Below, one piece after another: positions 9,403 through 18,848 of a stretch of 64,000 nucleotides of DNA. Position numbers and translations under genes: made by a program. Position 1 is the stretch's first letter. Each line of letters starts with the position of its first letter. Under the pieces are notes generated by a model. It was given only the letters and a program-made list of their open reading frames with translations. It did no database searches and was not told the DNA's origin. The stretch is from Parvularcula sp. LCG005 (GTDB lineage Bacteria; Pseudomonadota; Alphaproteobacteria; Caulobacterales; Parvularculaceae), in assembly GCF_032930845.1 (NCBI RefSeq), contig NZ_CP136758.1, positions 1,503,001 through 1,567,000 of the forward strand, written 5' to 3'.

Positions 9403-10353
9403 TCAGTCCGCCGCCATCCAGCGCAGGACATCGGGCAGGATGGCCCCGCCATGCTGATCCGAATGTCCGCCTTCGCCCCACACGTGGTCGATGACGTAAC
9501 GGGGGCCGTCATCGCCCCGCTCATCGGCCGCGCGATTGGCGTAGTTGAGCGCGGCCAGCATCTGCTGATTGGCGAGGAACCAGTTGCCATGCTCATTGTC
9601 GATATCGTTGGAGCCGTCCTGCAGGAAAATCTTCAGGGGGCGGATCGGCAGTTTGCGGATCATGGCGGGGTAGGCATCGCCGCCACGCTCCAGCGGCACG
9701 TCCAGCTCGGGCCGATAGGCAATGGACGTGTAGCTGCCGATAAAGCTGATGACCTTGCCAAACTGGTTCGGACGGTGCCAGCCCACGGTGAAGGCCGCAA
9801 TCGCCCCGCTGCTGGTGCCGCCGATGATGCGATCAGCGGGGTCATCGGAAAAGCTGTAATCCTCCGCCACAACGGGCAACAGCTCATCAATCAGCATTGT
9901 CGCGTAGTCGTCGTCCAGCTGGTCATATTCCTGCCAGCGATGGTCTGGATTGCTCATGCCCAGATCATCCGGATAATGCTCGCTCAGATGGCCGGGCGTG
10001 ATGAAAACGCCGAGCGTCGGGGGGATGTCACCCTTGGCAATGAGATTGTCGAGGACGGTCGGGATGCGCAGCGAGCCATTAAGATTCGTCGCACGCTGGC
10101 CATCCTGAAACACGAGAAGATCAGGCGGTGACACCGCGTCATATCCCTGAGGCACATAGATCCAGTACTGCCGGACAGTGCCGTCAAACACCTCGCTATG
10201 GAATTCGAAGGGGCCCTTCAGGTCACCTTTCGCGACGTTATCCTGTACAAGCGAATCCGGGGTGAAAGGGTATTCGGGAGGTTCTGCCGCCACGCCAGGC
10301 CCCGGCGCTACCAGCAAGACAGCGCCCAGAACCATTGATGCCAAGTGTTTCAT
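9403..10353 (-). CDS. Exported alpha/beta-hydrolase esterase (Fes/esterase D-like)
   Basis: The ~316-residue protein starts at ATG 10353 with a clear signal peptide (MKHLASMVLGAVLLVAPGPGVAAEP) and a GGGGGAA ribosome-binding site. The nucleophile elbow reads IIGGTSSGAIAAF (G-x-S-x-G), and a late GEGGHSDQHGG segment supplies the likely catalytic histidine. The overall pattern (YWIYVPQGYD ... LLVFQDGQRATN ... LGVFITPGHL) fits the putative-esterase family that includes enterochelin esterase and esterase D. It probably acts in the periplasm; substrate unknown. It is convergent with DUF2306, with stops 4 bp apart. Confidence 0.85.
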   Translation of the reverse strand: MKHLASMVLGAVLLVAPGPGVAAEPPEYPFTPDSLVQDNVAKGDLKGPFEFHSEVFDGTVRQYWIYVPQGYDAVSPPDLLVFQDGQRATNLNGSLRIPTVLDNLIAKGDIPPTLGVFITPGHLSEHYPDDLGMSNPDHRWQEYDQLDDDYATMLIDELLPVVAEDYSFSDDPADRIIGGTSSGAIAAFTVGWHRPNQFGKVISFIGSYTSIAYRPELDVPLERGGDAYPAMIRKLPIRPLKIFLQDGSNDIDNEHGNWFLANQQMLAALNYANRAADERGDDGPRYVIDHVWGEGGHSDQHGGAILPDVLRWMAAD

Positions 10354-10501
10354 GATTTCCCCCGCGCGAAGCGTTTCCTTTTGACCACAGTGTGGCACGG
10401 TCATGTCCGGATCGCCAGCAGGACGGGAGGCGCTGATATGGACAGACGCTGCGCCACACCGTAGCGTTCACGCACGTTGAGTTGTTGTGGGGCAGGGCGA
10501 G

Positions 10502-11542
10502 ATGGGAAAACCGCGGATTTCCGCCTTTGGCGTGATCTATGAATCGCTGGGATTCGCGGTGTCAAAATTTGCCACGGTCCTGCGCGTGGCGTGGCTTCCC
10601 CTTGTTCTTCTTCTGGTCCTTGAGGCAGTTGGCGCCAAGCTGGGAATGCGATCCCCCTATGCAGGCATTGCGACCAGCCTCCGGCTCGACCCGGGTTACA
10701 CCTTCAAATTCGTTCAGGCGCTATTGATCCTGAATCCCGTTTATATCGGCCTGATGGGTGTCGCCGTGATCCTGCAGGCGAGCTACGCGGTGCCGTTGAT
10801 CCGCTACGCCAGCCACAACATCGTGCCCCATCACCGCACGGTGCATCTGTCCTTCGGCCCGCGGCACCTGAAATATGTCCTGGCCTGTGCGGTCAGTTTT
10901 GCAGGTGTGATCTTCGGCGCGCGGTTTCTCGCTCATTTCGGCATGCAGGCGATGGACGGTACCGTGGGCAATATGCTCCAAGCCGAGCATGCCGTCTTTG
11001 CAGAGGGTAGCCTGCATTCGATCGAGACCGTACCGACCTATGACAGCGTGAATGCCGTTCTTTTACAGATTGATGCCTACCTCATGCGCATCGGGATCAA
11101 CGTGGACACGCTGGATACCGTGGTCTTGTTGCCAGTGCTGATCTTGGCGCTTTACGCGATTATCCGCCTCTTCCCGCTGCCGTTTCTGGCGGCGGGGCGG
11201 GAGCCGGGGGACTCGTATGACAGTGTGCGCGGCGCCCTGCGCCTGACGGCTGGCTGGAATATCTTCCCCATGGTGCTGGTGCTCATTCTTTTCGTCCTGA
11301 TCCATGTGGCGTTTCTGGCGCTGCTCTGGCTGGCGTTTCAGATCTTCAGCGCCCTGTCGATCGGCACTGAAACCCTGATCTTCAGCTTTGATGCCATGCT
11401 GCCCGACTGGTCCATGGGCCCGGTCCTGCGGGGCCTGATGTCCGTCATCATGGGGATGCTGGTGATTGGCGCGGCCGGGTTCACCGCTGCTCTGAATGCC
11501 GGGCTCGGCGGTGCACTGGTACATCGCGCCTTACGCGGCTGA
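10502..11542 (+). CDS. Multi-pass membrane protein of unknown function
   Basis: A ~346-residue protein with about six hydrophobic spans (WLPLVLLLVLEAVGA, PVYIGLMGVAVILQASYAVPLI, YVLACAVSFAGVIFGARFLAHFG, TVVLLPVLILALYAII, MVLVLILFVLIHVAFLALLWLAF, MSVIMGMLVIGAAGFTAALNAG). The N-terminus and the repeated RYASHNIVPHHRTVHLSFGPRHLKY type loop suggest a conserved hypothetical family, but I do not recognise it. Start ATG 10502 (MGKPRISAFG) follows a GGGGCAGGGCGAG ribosome-binding site; an earlier ATG at 10487 is possible. It is convergent with uvrA, 11 bp between stops. Confidence 0.7.
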   Translation: MGKPRISAFGVIYESLGFAVSKFATVLRVAWLPLVLLLVLEAVGAKLGMRSPYAGIATSLRLDPGYTFKFVQALLILNPVYIGLMGVAVILQASYAVPLIRYASHNIVPHHRTVHLSFGPRHLKYVLACAVSFAGVIFGARFLAHFGMQAMDGTVGNMLQAEHAVFAEGSLHSIETVPTYDSVNAVLLQIDAYLMRIGINVDTLDTVVLLPVLILALYAIIRLFPLPFLAAGREPGDSYDSVRGALRLTAGWNIFPMVLVLILFVLIHVAFLALLWLAFQIFSALSIGTETLIFSFDAMLPDWSMGPVLRGLMSVIMGMLVIGAAGFTAALNAGLGGALVHRALRG

Positions 11543-11553
11543 TGACTTCCGGC

Positions 11554-14493
11554 TCATTTTCTTTGCCGTCTTCTTGGTGGCTTTTTCGCCGTCGCCTTTT
11601 TGGCCGCGGTCTTTTTCGTCGCAGCTTTGCGCGCCGGCTGACGCGGCTTTGCTGACCGCTCCAGCATAGGCTTGAGGAAGCGACCAGTATGGCTGCGCAT
11701 TTCGTCTGCGACGTCTTCCGGCGTGCCCGCCGCCACGATCTCACCGCCGCCGTCACCGCCCTCAGGACCGATATCGATGAGCCAGTCCGCCTGCTTGATG
11801 ACATCGAGATTGTGTTCGATGATGACGACCGTGTTGCCGGTGTCGACGAGTTCCTGAATCACTTCCATCAGCTTACGGACATCTTCGAAATGCAGGCCCG
11901 TGGTTGGTTCATCAAGAATATAAAGCGTGCGGCCCGTGGCCACCTTGCTCAACTCCTTGGCCAGCTTGACCCGTTGCGCCTCACCACCAGACAGGGTCGT
12001 CGCCTGCTGTCCGATCTTCACATAGCCGAGGCCCACGCGATTGAGCGTGGCCAGCTTGTTGCGGATGGACGGCACGGCGGAGAAAAATTTCGCGCCTTCC
12101 TCAACGGTCATGTCGAGCACATCGGCAATCGACTTGCCCTTGAACTGCACCTCGAGCGTTTCGCGGTTATAGCGCTTGCCCTTGCAGGTATCGCACGTGA
12201 CGTACACGTCGGGCAGGAAGTGCATCTCGATCTTGATGACGCCGTCACCCTGGCAGGCCTCGCACCGACCACCCTTCACATTGAAGGAGAAACGGCCCGG
12301 CTTGTAGCCCCGGGCTTTCGATTCAGGCAGCTCTGAAAACCAGTCACGGATCGGCCCGAACGCGCCGGTATAGGTGGCCGGATTGGATCGCGGTGTACGG
12401 CCGATTGGCGACTGATCGATATCGATAACCTTGTCGAGCTGCTCGAGACCGTCAATGCGGTCATGCATCCCCGGCACGGTCTTCGCCTTCATCAGCTTGC
12501 GCGCAGCTGATTTGTACAGGGTCTCAATCGTCAGGGTGGATTTCCCGCCGCCCGAGACGCCGGTGACACAGGTCAGAAGTCCGATCGGAAACTCAGCCGT
12601 CACGTTCTGCAGATTGTTTGAGCTCGCGCCGATCACCGTGATGACCCGCTTCGGGTCGAACACCCGACGTTCGGCCGGGACGGGTACTTCCATCCGGCCG
12701 GACAGATAGGCACCGGTAATGGAATTTTCGTTCGCCTCGATTTCGGCGGGCGTGCCGGCAGCCACGACATTTCCGCCATGCACCCCTGCGCCGGGTCCGA
12801 TGTCGAGCACGTAGTCGGCGGTCCGGATCGCGTCTTCGTCATGCTCAACCACGATCACCGTATTGCCCAGACCCTTCAGTCGACGGAGGGTATCGAGCAG
12901 TCGGTCATTGTCACGCTGGTGCAGGCCAATCGACGGCTCATCCAGCACATAAAGAACGCCGGTCAGCCCCGAACCAATCTGGGAGGCCAGTCTGATCCGC
13001 TGACTCTCCCCGCCGGACAGAGTGCCGGACGCGCGGGCCAGGCCAAGATAGTCGAGGCCAACAGAATTGAGGAAGTGCAGCCGGTCCCGAATTTCCTTCA
13101 GGATGCGTACGGCAATACTTTTCTGCTTGGGCGTAAAACTCTTGTCGATATCCGCAAACCACGCGTCGGCATCCCGGATGGATTTGGATGTGACCTCTGA
13201 AATGTTCCGCTCACCGACCTTCACGGCCAGGGCTTCGGGCCGCAGGCGCTGGCCATCGCAGGCGTCGCAGGGAGAGACCGACTGGTACTTCTCCATATCC
13301 TCGCGCACCCATGAGGAATCCGTTTCCCGCCAACGCCGTTCGAGATTGGGCAGAACACCTTCGAATGTCTTCGTCGTATCATAACGGCGAATGCCATCAT
13401 CGTACACGAACTGGACCTTCTCCCCCTTGGTCCCAAGCAGGATCTTGTTCTTCTGCGCAGCGGTCAGGTCTTTCCATTTGTCCTCAACGGAGAAGCCGTA
13501 TTTCTTGCCCAATGCTGCAAGCGTCTGGGTGTAATAGGGGCTCTGGGTCTTGGACCACGCCGCAATGGCGCCATTACGCAAGGACAGGTGCGGATCCGGC
13601 ACGACCAGTGCGGGATCAAATTCCATCTTCGTGCCGAGGCCATCGCAGACCGGGCAGGCCCCTTGGGGCGAGTTGAAGGAGAATAGCCGCGGCTCGATCT
13701 CGTCGATGGTGAAGCCAGATACGGGGCAGGCGAATTTGGCGGAGAAGGTGATCTTGTGATCTTCCTTGCCCTTGTCCGCACTCTCCGCCACCGCAATGCC
13801 GTCAGCCAGGTCCAGCGCCGTCTCGAAGCTTTCAGCCAGACGCTGCTCGATCCCTTCCTTTACGACGATCCGGTCGACGACCACGTCGATGTCGTGCTTC
13901 AGCTTTTTATCAAGGGCAGGGACGTCCGCTATATCGTGAAAGGTTCCATCCACGCGCACGCGCTGGAAGCCTTTCTTCAGCAGCTCGGCGAATTCCTTGC
14001 GATATTCACCCTTCCGCCCCCGGATCATCGGGGCGAGCAGATAAAACCGCGCGCCCTCGGGCTCTGTCATCAGCCGGTCGACCATCTCGGAAACCGTCTG
14101 GGACGTGATGGGCAGGCCGGTCGTCGGTGAGTAGGGGACCCCGACTCGCGCCCAGAGGAGGCGCATATAGTCGTAAATCTCCGTCACCGTGGCGACGGTG
14201 GAACGCGGGTTCTTGGACGTGGTCTTCTGTTCGATCGCGATTGCCGGTGACAGTCCATCGATCTGGTCCACATCGGGCTTCTGCATCAGCTCGAGGAACT
14301 GGCGCGCATAGGCCGACAGGCTTTCCACATAGCGCCGCTGCCCCTCCGCATAGATCGTATCAAAGGCGAGGGAGGACTTGCCCGAGCCCGACAGGCCGGT
14401 GACCACCACCAGCGAATCGCGCGGCAGCTCAACCGAGATGTTCTTGAGATTATGTTCGCGGGCGCCAACGACGCTGATGGATTTCAAGGACAA
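11554..14493 (-). CDS. uvrA: Excinuclease ABC subunit A
   Basis: A 979-residue UvrA: two ABC ATPase modules with Walker [15 protein letters not shown] near residue 31 and [14 protein letters not shown] near residue 640, signature motifs LSGGESQRI and LSGGEAQRV, and Walker B YVLDEPS and YILDEPT. The zinc modules are visible as CPVSG...CPVCDGLG and CEACQGDG...CDTCKGKR. UvrA finds DNA lesions with UvrB in nucleotide excision repair. The last ~30 residues are a lysine/alanine-rich extension ([12 protein letters not shown]) beyond the usual end, probably a nonspecific DNA-binding tail. A LexA-type operator lies 63 bp upstream at 14556-14570. Confidence 0.98.
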   Translation of the reverse strand: MSLKSISVVGAREHNLKNISVELPRDSLVVVTGLSGSGKSSLAFDTIYAEGQRRYVESLSAYARQFLELMQKPDVDQIDGLSPAIAIEQKTTSKNPRSTVATVTEIYDYMRLLWARVGVPYSPTTGLPITSQTVSEMVDRLMTEPEGARFYLLAPMIRGRKGEYRKEFAELLKKGFQRVRVDGTFHDIADVPALDKKLKHDIDVVVDRIVVKEGIEQRLAESFETALDLADGIAVAESADKGKEDHKITFSAKFACPVSGFTIDEIEPRLFSFNSPQGACPVCDGLGTKMEFDPALVVPDPHLSLRNGAIAAWSKTQSPYYTQTLAALGKKYGFSVEDKWKDLTAAQKNKILLGTKGEKVQFVYDDGIRRYDTTKTFEGVLPNLERRWRETDSSWVREDMEKYQSVSPCDACDGQRLRPEALAVKVGERNISEVTSKSIRDADAWFADIDKSFTPKQKSIAVRILKEIRDRLHFLNSVGLDYLGLARASGTLSGGESQRIRLASQIGSGLTGVLYVLDEPSIGLHQRDNDRLLDTLRRLKGLGNTVIVVEHDEDAIRTADYVLDIGPGAGVHGGNVVAAGTPAEIEANENSITGAYLSGRMEVPVPAERRVFDPKRVITVIGASSNNLQNVTAEFPIGLLTCVTGVSGGGKSTLTIETLYKSAARKLMKAKTVPGMHDRIDGLEQLDKVIDIDQSPIGRTPRSNPATYTGAFGPIRDWFSELPESKARGYKPGRFSFNVKGGRCEACQGDGVIKIEMHFLPDVYVTCDTCKGKRYNRETLEVQFKGKSIADVLDMTVEEGAKFFSAVPSIRNKLATLNRVGLGYVKIGQQATTLSGGEAQRVKLAKELSKVATGRTLYILDEPTTGLHFEDVRKLMEVIQELVDTGNTVVIIEHNLDVIKQADWLIDIGPEGGDGGGEIVAAGTPEDVADEMRSHTGRFLKPMLERSAKPRQPARKAATKKTAAKKATAKKPPRRRQRK

Positions 14494-14555
14494 GGGCTGT
14501 CTCCGAGGGCACTGGGAAGGTCAGGACATAGGCCCTTAACCACATGTGTCGCCCA

Positions 14556-14570
14556 GAACAAGTGACGAAC
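14556..14570. promoter_or_regulatory. LexA (SOS) operator of uvrA
   Basis: The sequence GAAC-AAGTGAC-GAAC is an exact match to the alphaproteobacterial SOS box (GTTC-N7-GTTC on the other strand). It lies 63 bp upstream of the uvrA start and also 45 bp upstream of the divergent monooxygenase gene at 14615. A second perfect copy in front of ssb supports the reading. Confidence 0.85.
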
Positions 14571-14614
14571 ATCCAGTGGTGTGGTACAAGGTCGCAAATA
14601 GTCGGAGGGAAACG

Positions 14615-14914
14615 ATGTACGGACAGATTGGAAAATTCACCGCCGCTCCAGGCAGACGCGATGACCTGATCGCTGTCCTGTTGAACGGCACAAAGGACAT
14701 GCCCGGCTGCCTCAGCTACGTCATCGCAAAGGATGCGCAGAACGGGGATGTCATCTGGATCACCGAAACCTGGGATACCAAAGAAAGCCACGCCGCGTCG
14801 CTGCAGCTGCCTGCTGTTCAGCACGCCATCGCGCAGGCCAAACCGATGATCGCCGGGATGGAGCGGACGGCCCAGACCGAGCCGCTCGCCAGTTTTTATC
14901 ATCAGAACGCGTAG
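14615..14914 (+). CDS. Antibiotic biosynthesis monooxygenase (ABM) domain protein
   Basis: A 99-residue ferredoxin-like alpha/beta barrel protein: MYGQIGKFTAAPGRRDDLIAVL, a GCLSYVIAKDA strand, VIWITETWDTKESH and a C-terminal helix. These match the ABM/YgiN-type small dimeric proteins that act as quinol monooxygenases or related enzymes. Start ATG 14615 is preceded by CGGAGGGAAACG. It is divergent from uvrA, with the SOS box between them, so it may also be damage-inducible. Its 3' end overlaps the convergent TonB receptor by 13 bp. Confidence 0.85.
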   Translation: MYGQIGKFTAAPGRRDDLIAVLLNGTKDMPGCLSYVIAKDAQNGDVIWITETWDTKESHAASLQLPAVQHAIAQAKPMIAGMERTAQTEPLASFYHQNA

Positions 14915-16941
14915 CGGACTGACAGTCTCAGATTACGACCGGGCTGTGGTGCGATGTCCTTGAGGAACGAAGTGTGCAGCCGAACCTCTTCGTCGGTCGC
15001 GTTCATCAGCGCCGCGCTGAGGGTCAGGCCGTCGGGCAGGGCACTGGGCGACCAGTCAGCAAACACATTGACGACCGAATATCCATCGGTCGGCAGTTCC
15101 AGCTCGGTCACGTCAGACCGGTCAGCAGCATGCTCGAGCTCGGCCCGCAACTGCCATTGCTCCGCTTCCGCATTCAGGCCGAGAGTTGCTGAGAATGGCG
15201 GTATACGCGGCAGAATATCATCGCCCGCGCCCTCCAGATCGGCATCAACGATATCCGCGACCAGATCCGTGCTCAACTCGAACGCGCCCCACTCACCGAA
15301 ATGCAGATGGCCCTCAAACTCGGCCCCTTGGAAGACGGCATCGGCGGCCGTGAACTGATAGACAGGCAGGCCATCTTCTTCGCCACCTGTGTAAGCCTCG
15401 TAGATGTAGCCGTCATATTCCGTGTAGAACAGGTTCACGGTCGCGTGGCTGACATTGTTGCCAAGCCGGAAAATAGCCTCAACGCCCCGGGAAATTTCTT
15501 CATCCAGCGTCGGGTCCCCCAGCTCGAACTGACTGGTCGCCAGATGTGGCCCGCCGGAGTAAAGCTCCTCGGTGGTCGGCGCGCGCTCGGTGCGGAAGAG
15601 TGTGCCGCCGACTGAAAGCAGGTCGCTGGCCTGCCAGATGGCACCAACCGAACCGCTGATCCCGTCAAACCCGCGATTTTGGGCGAGGCCTTTGGCGTCG
15701 TGGTCTGTGCGTTCAAACCGGGCAGCGGCCTCCAGACTGACATCGCCGATCGCATATTCCTGGAAGCTGTAGACGCCCCATTGGTCCGATGTGGTCGGGG
15801 GCACGAAGGCCTCATCACCAATCGCCGCAAAATCCCGGTGTTGAACCTGGTAGCCGGACGCCCCGCGCCAGCCGCCGCGTTGACGCTGGATCAGTTCCAG
15901 ACGTGCTTCGTAGCCTTCATTGGTGAAGACGGTGCCGGGCTCACCGGGAGCCTCGAACTCCGTGTGGGTATAGTCTGCATAGCCCGCAAAGAGCTTGATG
16001 GCCTCGAACGGGCCATCAAGATCAAGTCGGCCATTCAGGTCGTAGCGGGTCTGATCCAGCTCGATAAAGACACCATCGCCTTCTTCGCTGTGCTCATCGC
16101 CATGTTCATGTTCATGGCCGGGCACGCCATAGGTCGTGTTCGACTGCTTCACGCCAAATGCGAGGAAGCCCCGATCTCCGATGAAAGACAGCGATCCGGC
16201 ATAGGCATCAGCATCGGCGAATGAGTTCTCGACCGTCCCGCGCTCGGCCTCATCAATATCTTCGCCTTCGGCCATCAACTGCCGTACTGATTCCGCGGTG
16301 CCCGGAATGTCGTAGTCTTCGGCTTCGCGCCAATTGCCGTCGAGATGGCCAACGACGGTTACCCCACCAAGCTCAGCTATCGTACCGGTGACGGCTCCCG
16401 CCGCCTCGCGGCCCTCATTCACCGTACTCAGGCCGAGGCGAACCGCGCCTTCCAGTCCATCTTCAGGCACGCGCGACGGCAGGCGGCCGTCGATAACGTT
16501 GACGACACCGCCCGCACCCGAACTGCCATAGCGCAAAAGCGCCGTGCCGCGGATGATTTCGATCCGCTCAGCCATGGCCGGGGTTACAGCGACCGCATGG
16601 TCGGGACTGGCGGAAGACGCGTCGATAGAGCCGATACCATTGTCGAGGATACGGATCCGGTCACCGCCCTGGCCCCGGATGATCGGACGAGAGGCGCCAG
16701 CACCAAATGACGTTGCTGAAATGCCGGGGACCTGTTGCAGCGTTTCGCCGAGCGTCCCGGACATCCGGCGGCCGAGCGCCTCGTCTTCGAGGACCGAGAC
16801 GCCGACCACAGCGTCACTGGTAGACCGTTCAAGAGGCGAGCCCGTTACAACGATCGTGTCTTCATCGGATTGGGCAAGGGCAGGGGTGAGGAGGACTGCG
16901 ACTGCACACGCAGCCGTCGACAGAACAAGTTTCTGTTTCAT
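14902..16941 (-). CDS. TonB-dependent outer-membrane receptor, probably for zinc (ZnuD-like)
   Basis: A 679-residue receptor: signal peptide (MKQKLVLSTAACAVAVLLTPALAQ), TonB box region DTIVVTGSPL, plug domain (LGETLQQVPGISATSFGAGASRPIIRGQGGDRIRIL) and a C-terminal barrel ending in aromatic YAF. An extracellular-loop segment is very rich in His and acid (GHEHEHGDEHSEEGD, around residue 280), as in zinc receptors of the ZnuD type. The next upstream gene, probably co-transcribed, encodes a small exported protein with GPHDHDG. Zinc is inference; copper or another divalent metal remains possible. Confidence 0.88.
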   Translation of the reverse strand: MKQKLVLSTAACAVAVLLTPALAQSDEDTIVVTGSPLERSTSDAVVGVSVLEDEALGRRMSGTLGETLQQVPGISATSFGAGASRPIIRGQGGDRIRILDNGIGSIDASSASPDHAVAVTPAMAERIEIIRGTALLRYGSSGAGGVVNVIDGRLPSRVPEDGLEGAVRLGLSTVNEGREAAGAVTGTIAELGGVTVVGHLDGNWREAEDYDIPGTAESVRQLMAEGEDIDEAERGTVENSFADADAYAGSLSFIGDRGFLAFGVKQSNTTYGVPGHEHEHGDEHSEEGDGVFIELDQTRYDLNGRLDLDGPFEAIKLFAGYADYTHTEFEAPGEPGTVFTNEGYEARLELIQRQRGGWRGASGYQVQHRDFAAIGDEAFVPPTTSDQWGVYSFQEYAIGDVSLEAAARFERTDHDAKGLAQNRGFDGISGSVGAIWQASDLLSVGGTLFRTERAPTTEELYSGGPHLATSQFELGDPTLDEEISRGVEAIFRLGNNVSHATVNLFYTEYDGYIYEAYTGGEEDGLPVYQFTAADAVFQGAEFEGHLHFGEWGAFELSTDLVADIVDADLEGAGDDILPRIPPFSATLGLNAEAEQWQLRAELEHAADRSDVTELELPTDGYSVVNVFADWSPSALPDGLTLSAALMNATDEEVRLHTSFLKDIAPQPGRNLRLSVRYAF

Positions 16942-17013
16942 GGAAATACCTGAATTTCATAGAGAATGGGCGACAGACGACGCAATTCGCCTGTCGGATG
17001 TCACAAGAGAAAT

Positions 17014-17295
17014 TCAGGCGTGGGGCGGCGCTCGTCCCGGCGGCAGGATCCGGACCGTCGGCACGATCAGGCTGCGCGCCAGGAATTCACTGATCTGTGC
17101 GAAGACGACAGGCTCGATCAGAACCGCATCGTCTGTTACCAGCCAGTCATCGTCCTGATGACTGCCCCAATGCGCCATGACGCAGGGCACGCCATCGTGA
17201 TCGTGCGGGCCATCGCCATAGGACGTCGCATGCACCGCCGACACCATTTTCAGGCTCAGCGTCACAAAGACAGCGAGGGCGAGAAGAACGCGCAT
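17014..17295 (-). CDS. Small exported histidine-containing protein, linked to the TonB receptor
   Basis: A 93-residue protein with an N-terminal signal sequence (MRVLLALAVFVTLSLKMVSAVHA) and a short segment GDGPHDHDGVPCVMAHWGSH with four histidines and one cysteine, suited to metal binding. The C-terminal part ends in an RSLIVPTVRILPPGRAPPHA tail. It lies 72 bp upstream of the TonB receptor on the same strand and is probably the first gene of that operon. It resembles small periplasmic proteins that accompany zinc/copper uptake receptors, but I cannot name the family. A 5-bp-arm inverted repeat (17298-17310) overlaps its ribosome-binding site. Confidence 0.65.
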   Translation of the reverse strand: MRVLLALAVFVTLSLKMVSAVHATSYGDGPHDHDGVPCVMAHWGSHQDDDWLVTDDAVLIEPVVFAQISEFLARSLIVPTVRILPPGRAPPHA

Positions 17296-17366
17296 GATGA
17301 TACCTTATCACGCAGCACGCAGTTGCGAAACGATTTTTGCAGCGGTCCGTTCTTGCACTTACACGA

Positions 17367-17381
17367 GAACAATCCTAGAAC
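17367..17381. promoter_or_regulatory. LexA (SOS) operator of ssb
   Basis: GAAC-AATCCTA-GAAC is a perfect alphaproteobacterial LexA box, 96 bp upstream of the ssb start codon. It has the same form as the box in front of uvrA in this window. Confidence 0.85.
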
Positions 17382-17477
17382 GTTGTGGAAAGAAACCGCA
17401 GCGCCGGCACTAGGCGCAGCGAGGGTCCGCGACTACGGTCCGGCAAATTAACGAATTCTGAAGAATAGGAGCCGGGT

Positions 17478-17954
17478 ATGGCAGGTAGTGTGAACAAGGT
17501 CATTCTGATTGGCAATCTGGGCCAGGATCCTGAAGTGCGTGCATTCAGCAATGGCGGCCAAGTCTGCAACCTGTCCATCGCCACATCCGAAAGCTGGAAG
17601 GACAAGAGCACCGGTGAGCGCCGCGAGCGCACCGAGTGGCACCGTGTCTCGATCATGTCCGAACCGCTCGTCCGCGTGGCGCAGAACTATCTGAAAAAAG
17701 GCTCGAAAGTCTATATCGAGGGCCAGCTTGAGACTCGCAAATGGCAGGATAAGGATGGTCAGGACCGGTACACGACTGAGGTTGTGCTGCGCCCTTATCG
17801 CTCTGAGCTGACCATGCTCGACGGCCGCGGCGACAATGCCGGCGGCGGCTATGGCCAACAGATTTCGGGCGGCGCGTCATCCGGTGGCGGCAGTAATCCG
17901 GGTTATGAAGATCGCGGCTCGAAGTTCGAGCTGGATGACGAAATCCCGTTCTAA
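17478..17954 (+). CDS. ssb: Single-stranded DNA-binding protein
   Basis: A 158-residue SSB: an N-terminal OB fold ([62 protein letters not shown]), a glycine-rich linker ([17 protein letters not shown]) and the acidic protein-interaction tip DDEIPF. It coats ssDNA and recruits repair and replication proteins. Start ATG 17478 follows AATAGGAGCC. A LexA box upstream suggests SOS control, as is usual for alphaproteobacterial ssb. rsmE follows 12 bp downstream and may be co-transcribed. Confidence 0.98.
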   Translation: MAGSVNKVILIGNLGQDPEVRAFSNGGQVCNLSIATSESWKDKSTGERRERTEWHRVSIMSEPLVRVAQNYLKKGSKVYIEGQLETRKWQDKDGQDRYTTEVVLRPYRSELTMLDGRGDNAGGGYGQQISGGASSGGGSNPGYEDRGSKFELDDEIPF

Positions 17955-17966
17955 GGATCTGATCCT

Positions 17967-18734
17967 GTGGCGAAACCGCCGCCTCGGCTATTTGTTGGCG
18001 ACGATCTGAGAGAGGGGATTCAGCTTCCTCTCTCCAAAGAGCATGCTCACTATCTTGGCACCGTCCTGCGCCTGGTCGAGGGGTCGGATATTCTCCTGTT
18101 CAATGGTCGCGACGGTGAGTGGCGGGCGTCGATAGGCCAGCTTGGTCGCAAGGGCGGAGAGGCGGCGCTGCTGAACCGGACGAGGACCCAGACAGATCTA
18201 CCAGCGATTTCGCTCTGGTTTGCGCCCCTGAAAAAAGGTCCCACGGACCTTGTCGTTCAGAAGGCGACGGAACTGGGGGTCACCACAATCCAGCCTGTGA
18301 TCACAGCGCGCACCAATTCTGATCGGTTCAAGACCGACCGCGCCCACACCATCGCGACAGAAGCCGCCGAGCAGTCCGAGCGGCTCGACCTCCCAGATAT
18401 CCGAGACCCTTTGCCCTTGGCAAAAGCGCTGGCCGAACGGGATGGTGCGCATCTCATCTTCTGTGATGAGGCGGGTGATGATCCGGAAGAACGGTGGGGC
18501 GGGGCTGGTGGACGCGGGCAAGCTGCACTGCTGGCCCTGCAAGCCGCTCCGCCAGGACCTGCGATCATCCTCATTGGCCCTGAAGGCGGGTTCACGCCCG
18601 AAGAACGCGCGCTTGTTCGCCAGTCAGAGAACAGCACCGCCATCTCTCTCGGCGCGCTCATCCTCAAAGCAGAAACTGCGGCGATTACGGCCGTGGCGCT
18701 ATGGCAGGCGGTCTGTGGACATGCGCGTCCATAA
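17967..18734 (+). CDS. rsmE: 16S rRNA (uracil(1498)-N(3))-methyltransferase
   Basis: A 255-residue SPOUT-class methyltransferase. An N-terminal PUA-like part (RLFVGDDLREG, HAHYLGTVLRL...GDILLFNG type) is followed by the SPOUT domain with LWFAPLKKGPTDLVVQKATELGV, ERSDRTEAA-like EQSERLDLP, and the knot motif IILIGPEGGFTPEE then ISLGALILKAETAAI. It methylates U1498 of 16S rRNA. The start codon here is GTG (17967; gtg gcg aaa), 12 bp after the ssb stop. Confidence 0.95.
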   Translation: MAKPPPRLFVGDDLREGIQLPLSKEHAHYLGTVLRLVEGSDILLFNGRDGEWRASIGQLGRKGGEAALLNRTRTQTDLPAISLWFAPLKKGPTDLVVQKATELGVTTIQPVITARTNSDRFKTDRAHTIATEAAEQSERLDLPDIRDPLPLAKALAERDGAHLIFCDEAGDDPEERWGGAGGRGQAALLALQAAPPGPAIILIGPEGGFTPEERALVRQSENSTAISLGALILKAETAAITAVALWQAVCGHARP

Positions 18735-18848
18735 TTCTATCGCGCCTGTGCCACAGGGACGCTGATACCCACCCGGCATAGTTTTGGCTTGGTATGATGG
18801 TCAGTTCGGCCTAGTCCCGGCGCACTATAAGACCAATCGGAGGGGCGA

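Noticed and set aside
17298-17310. TGATA-N3-TATCA inverted repeat as a Zur box
   Set aside because: It overlaps the ribosome-binding site and does not match the usual Zur consensus; too short to claim.
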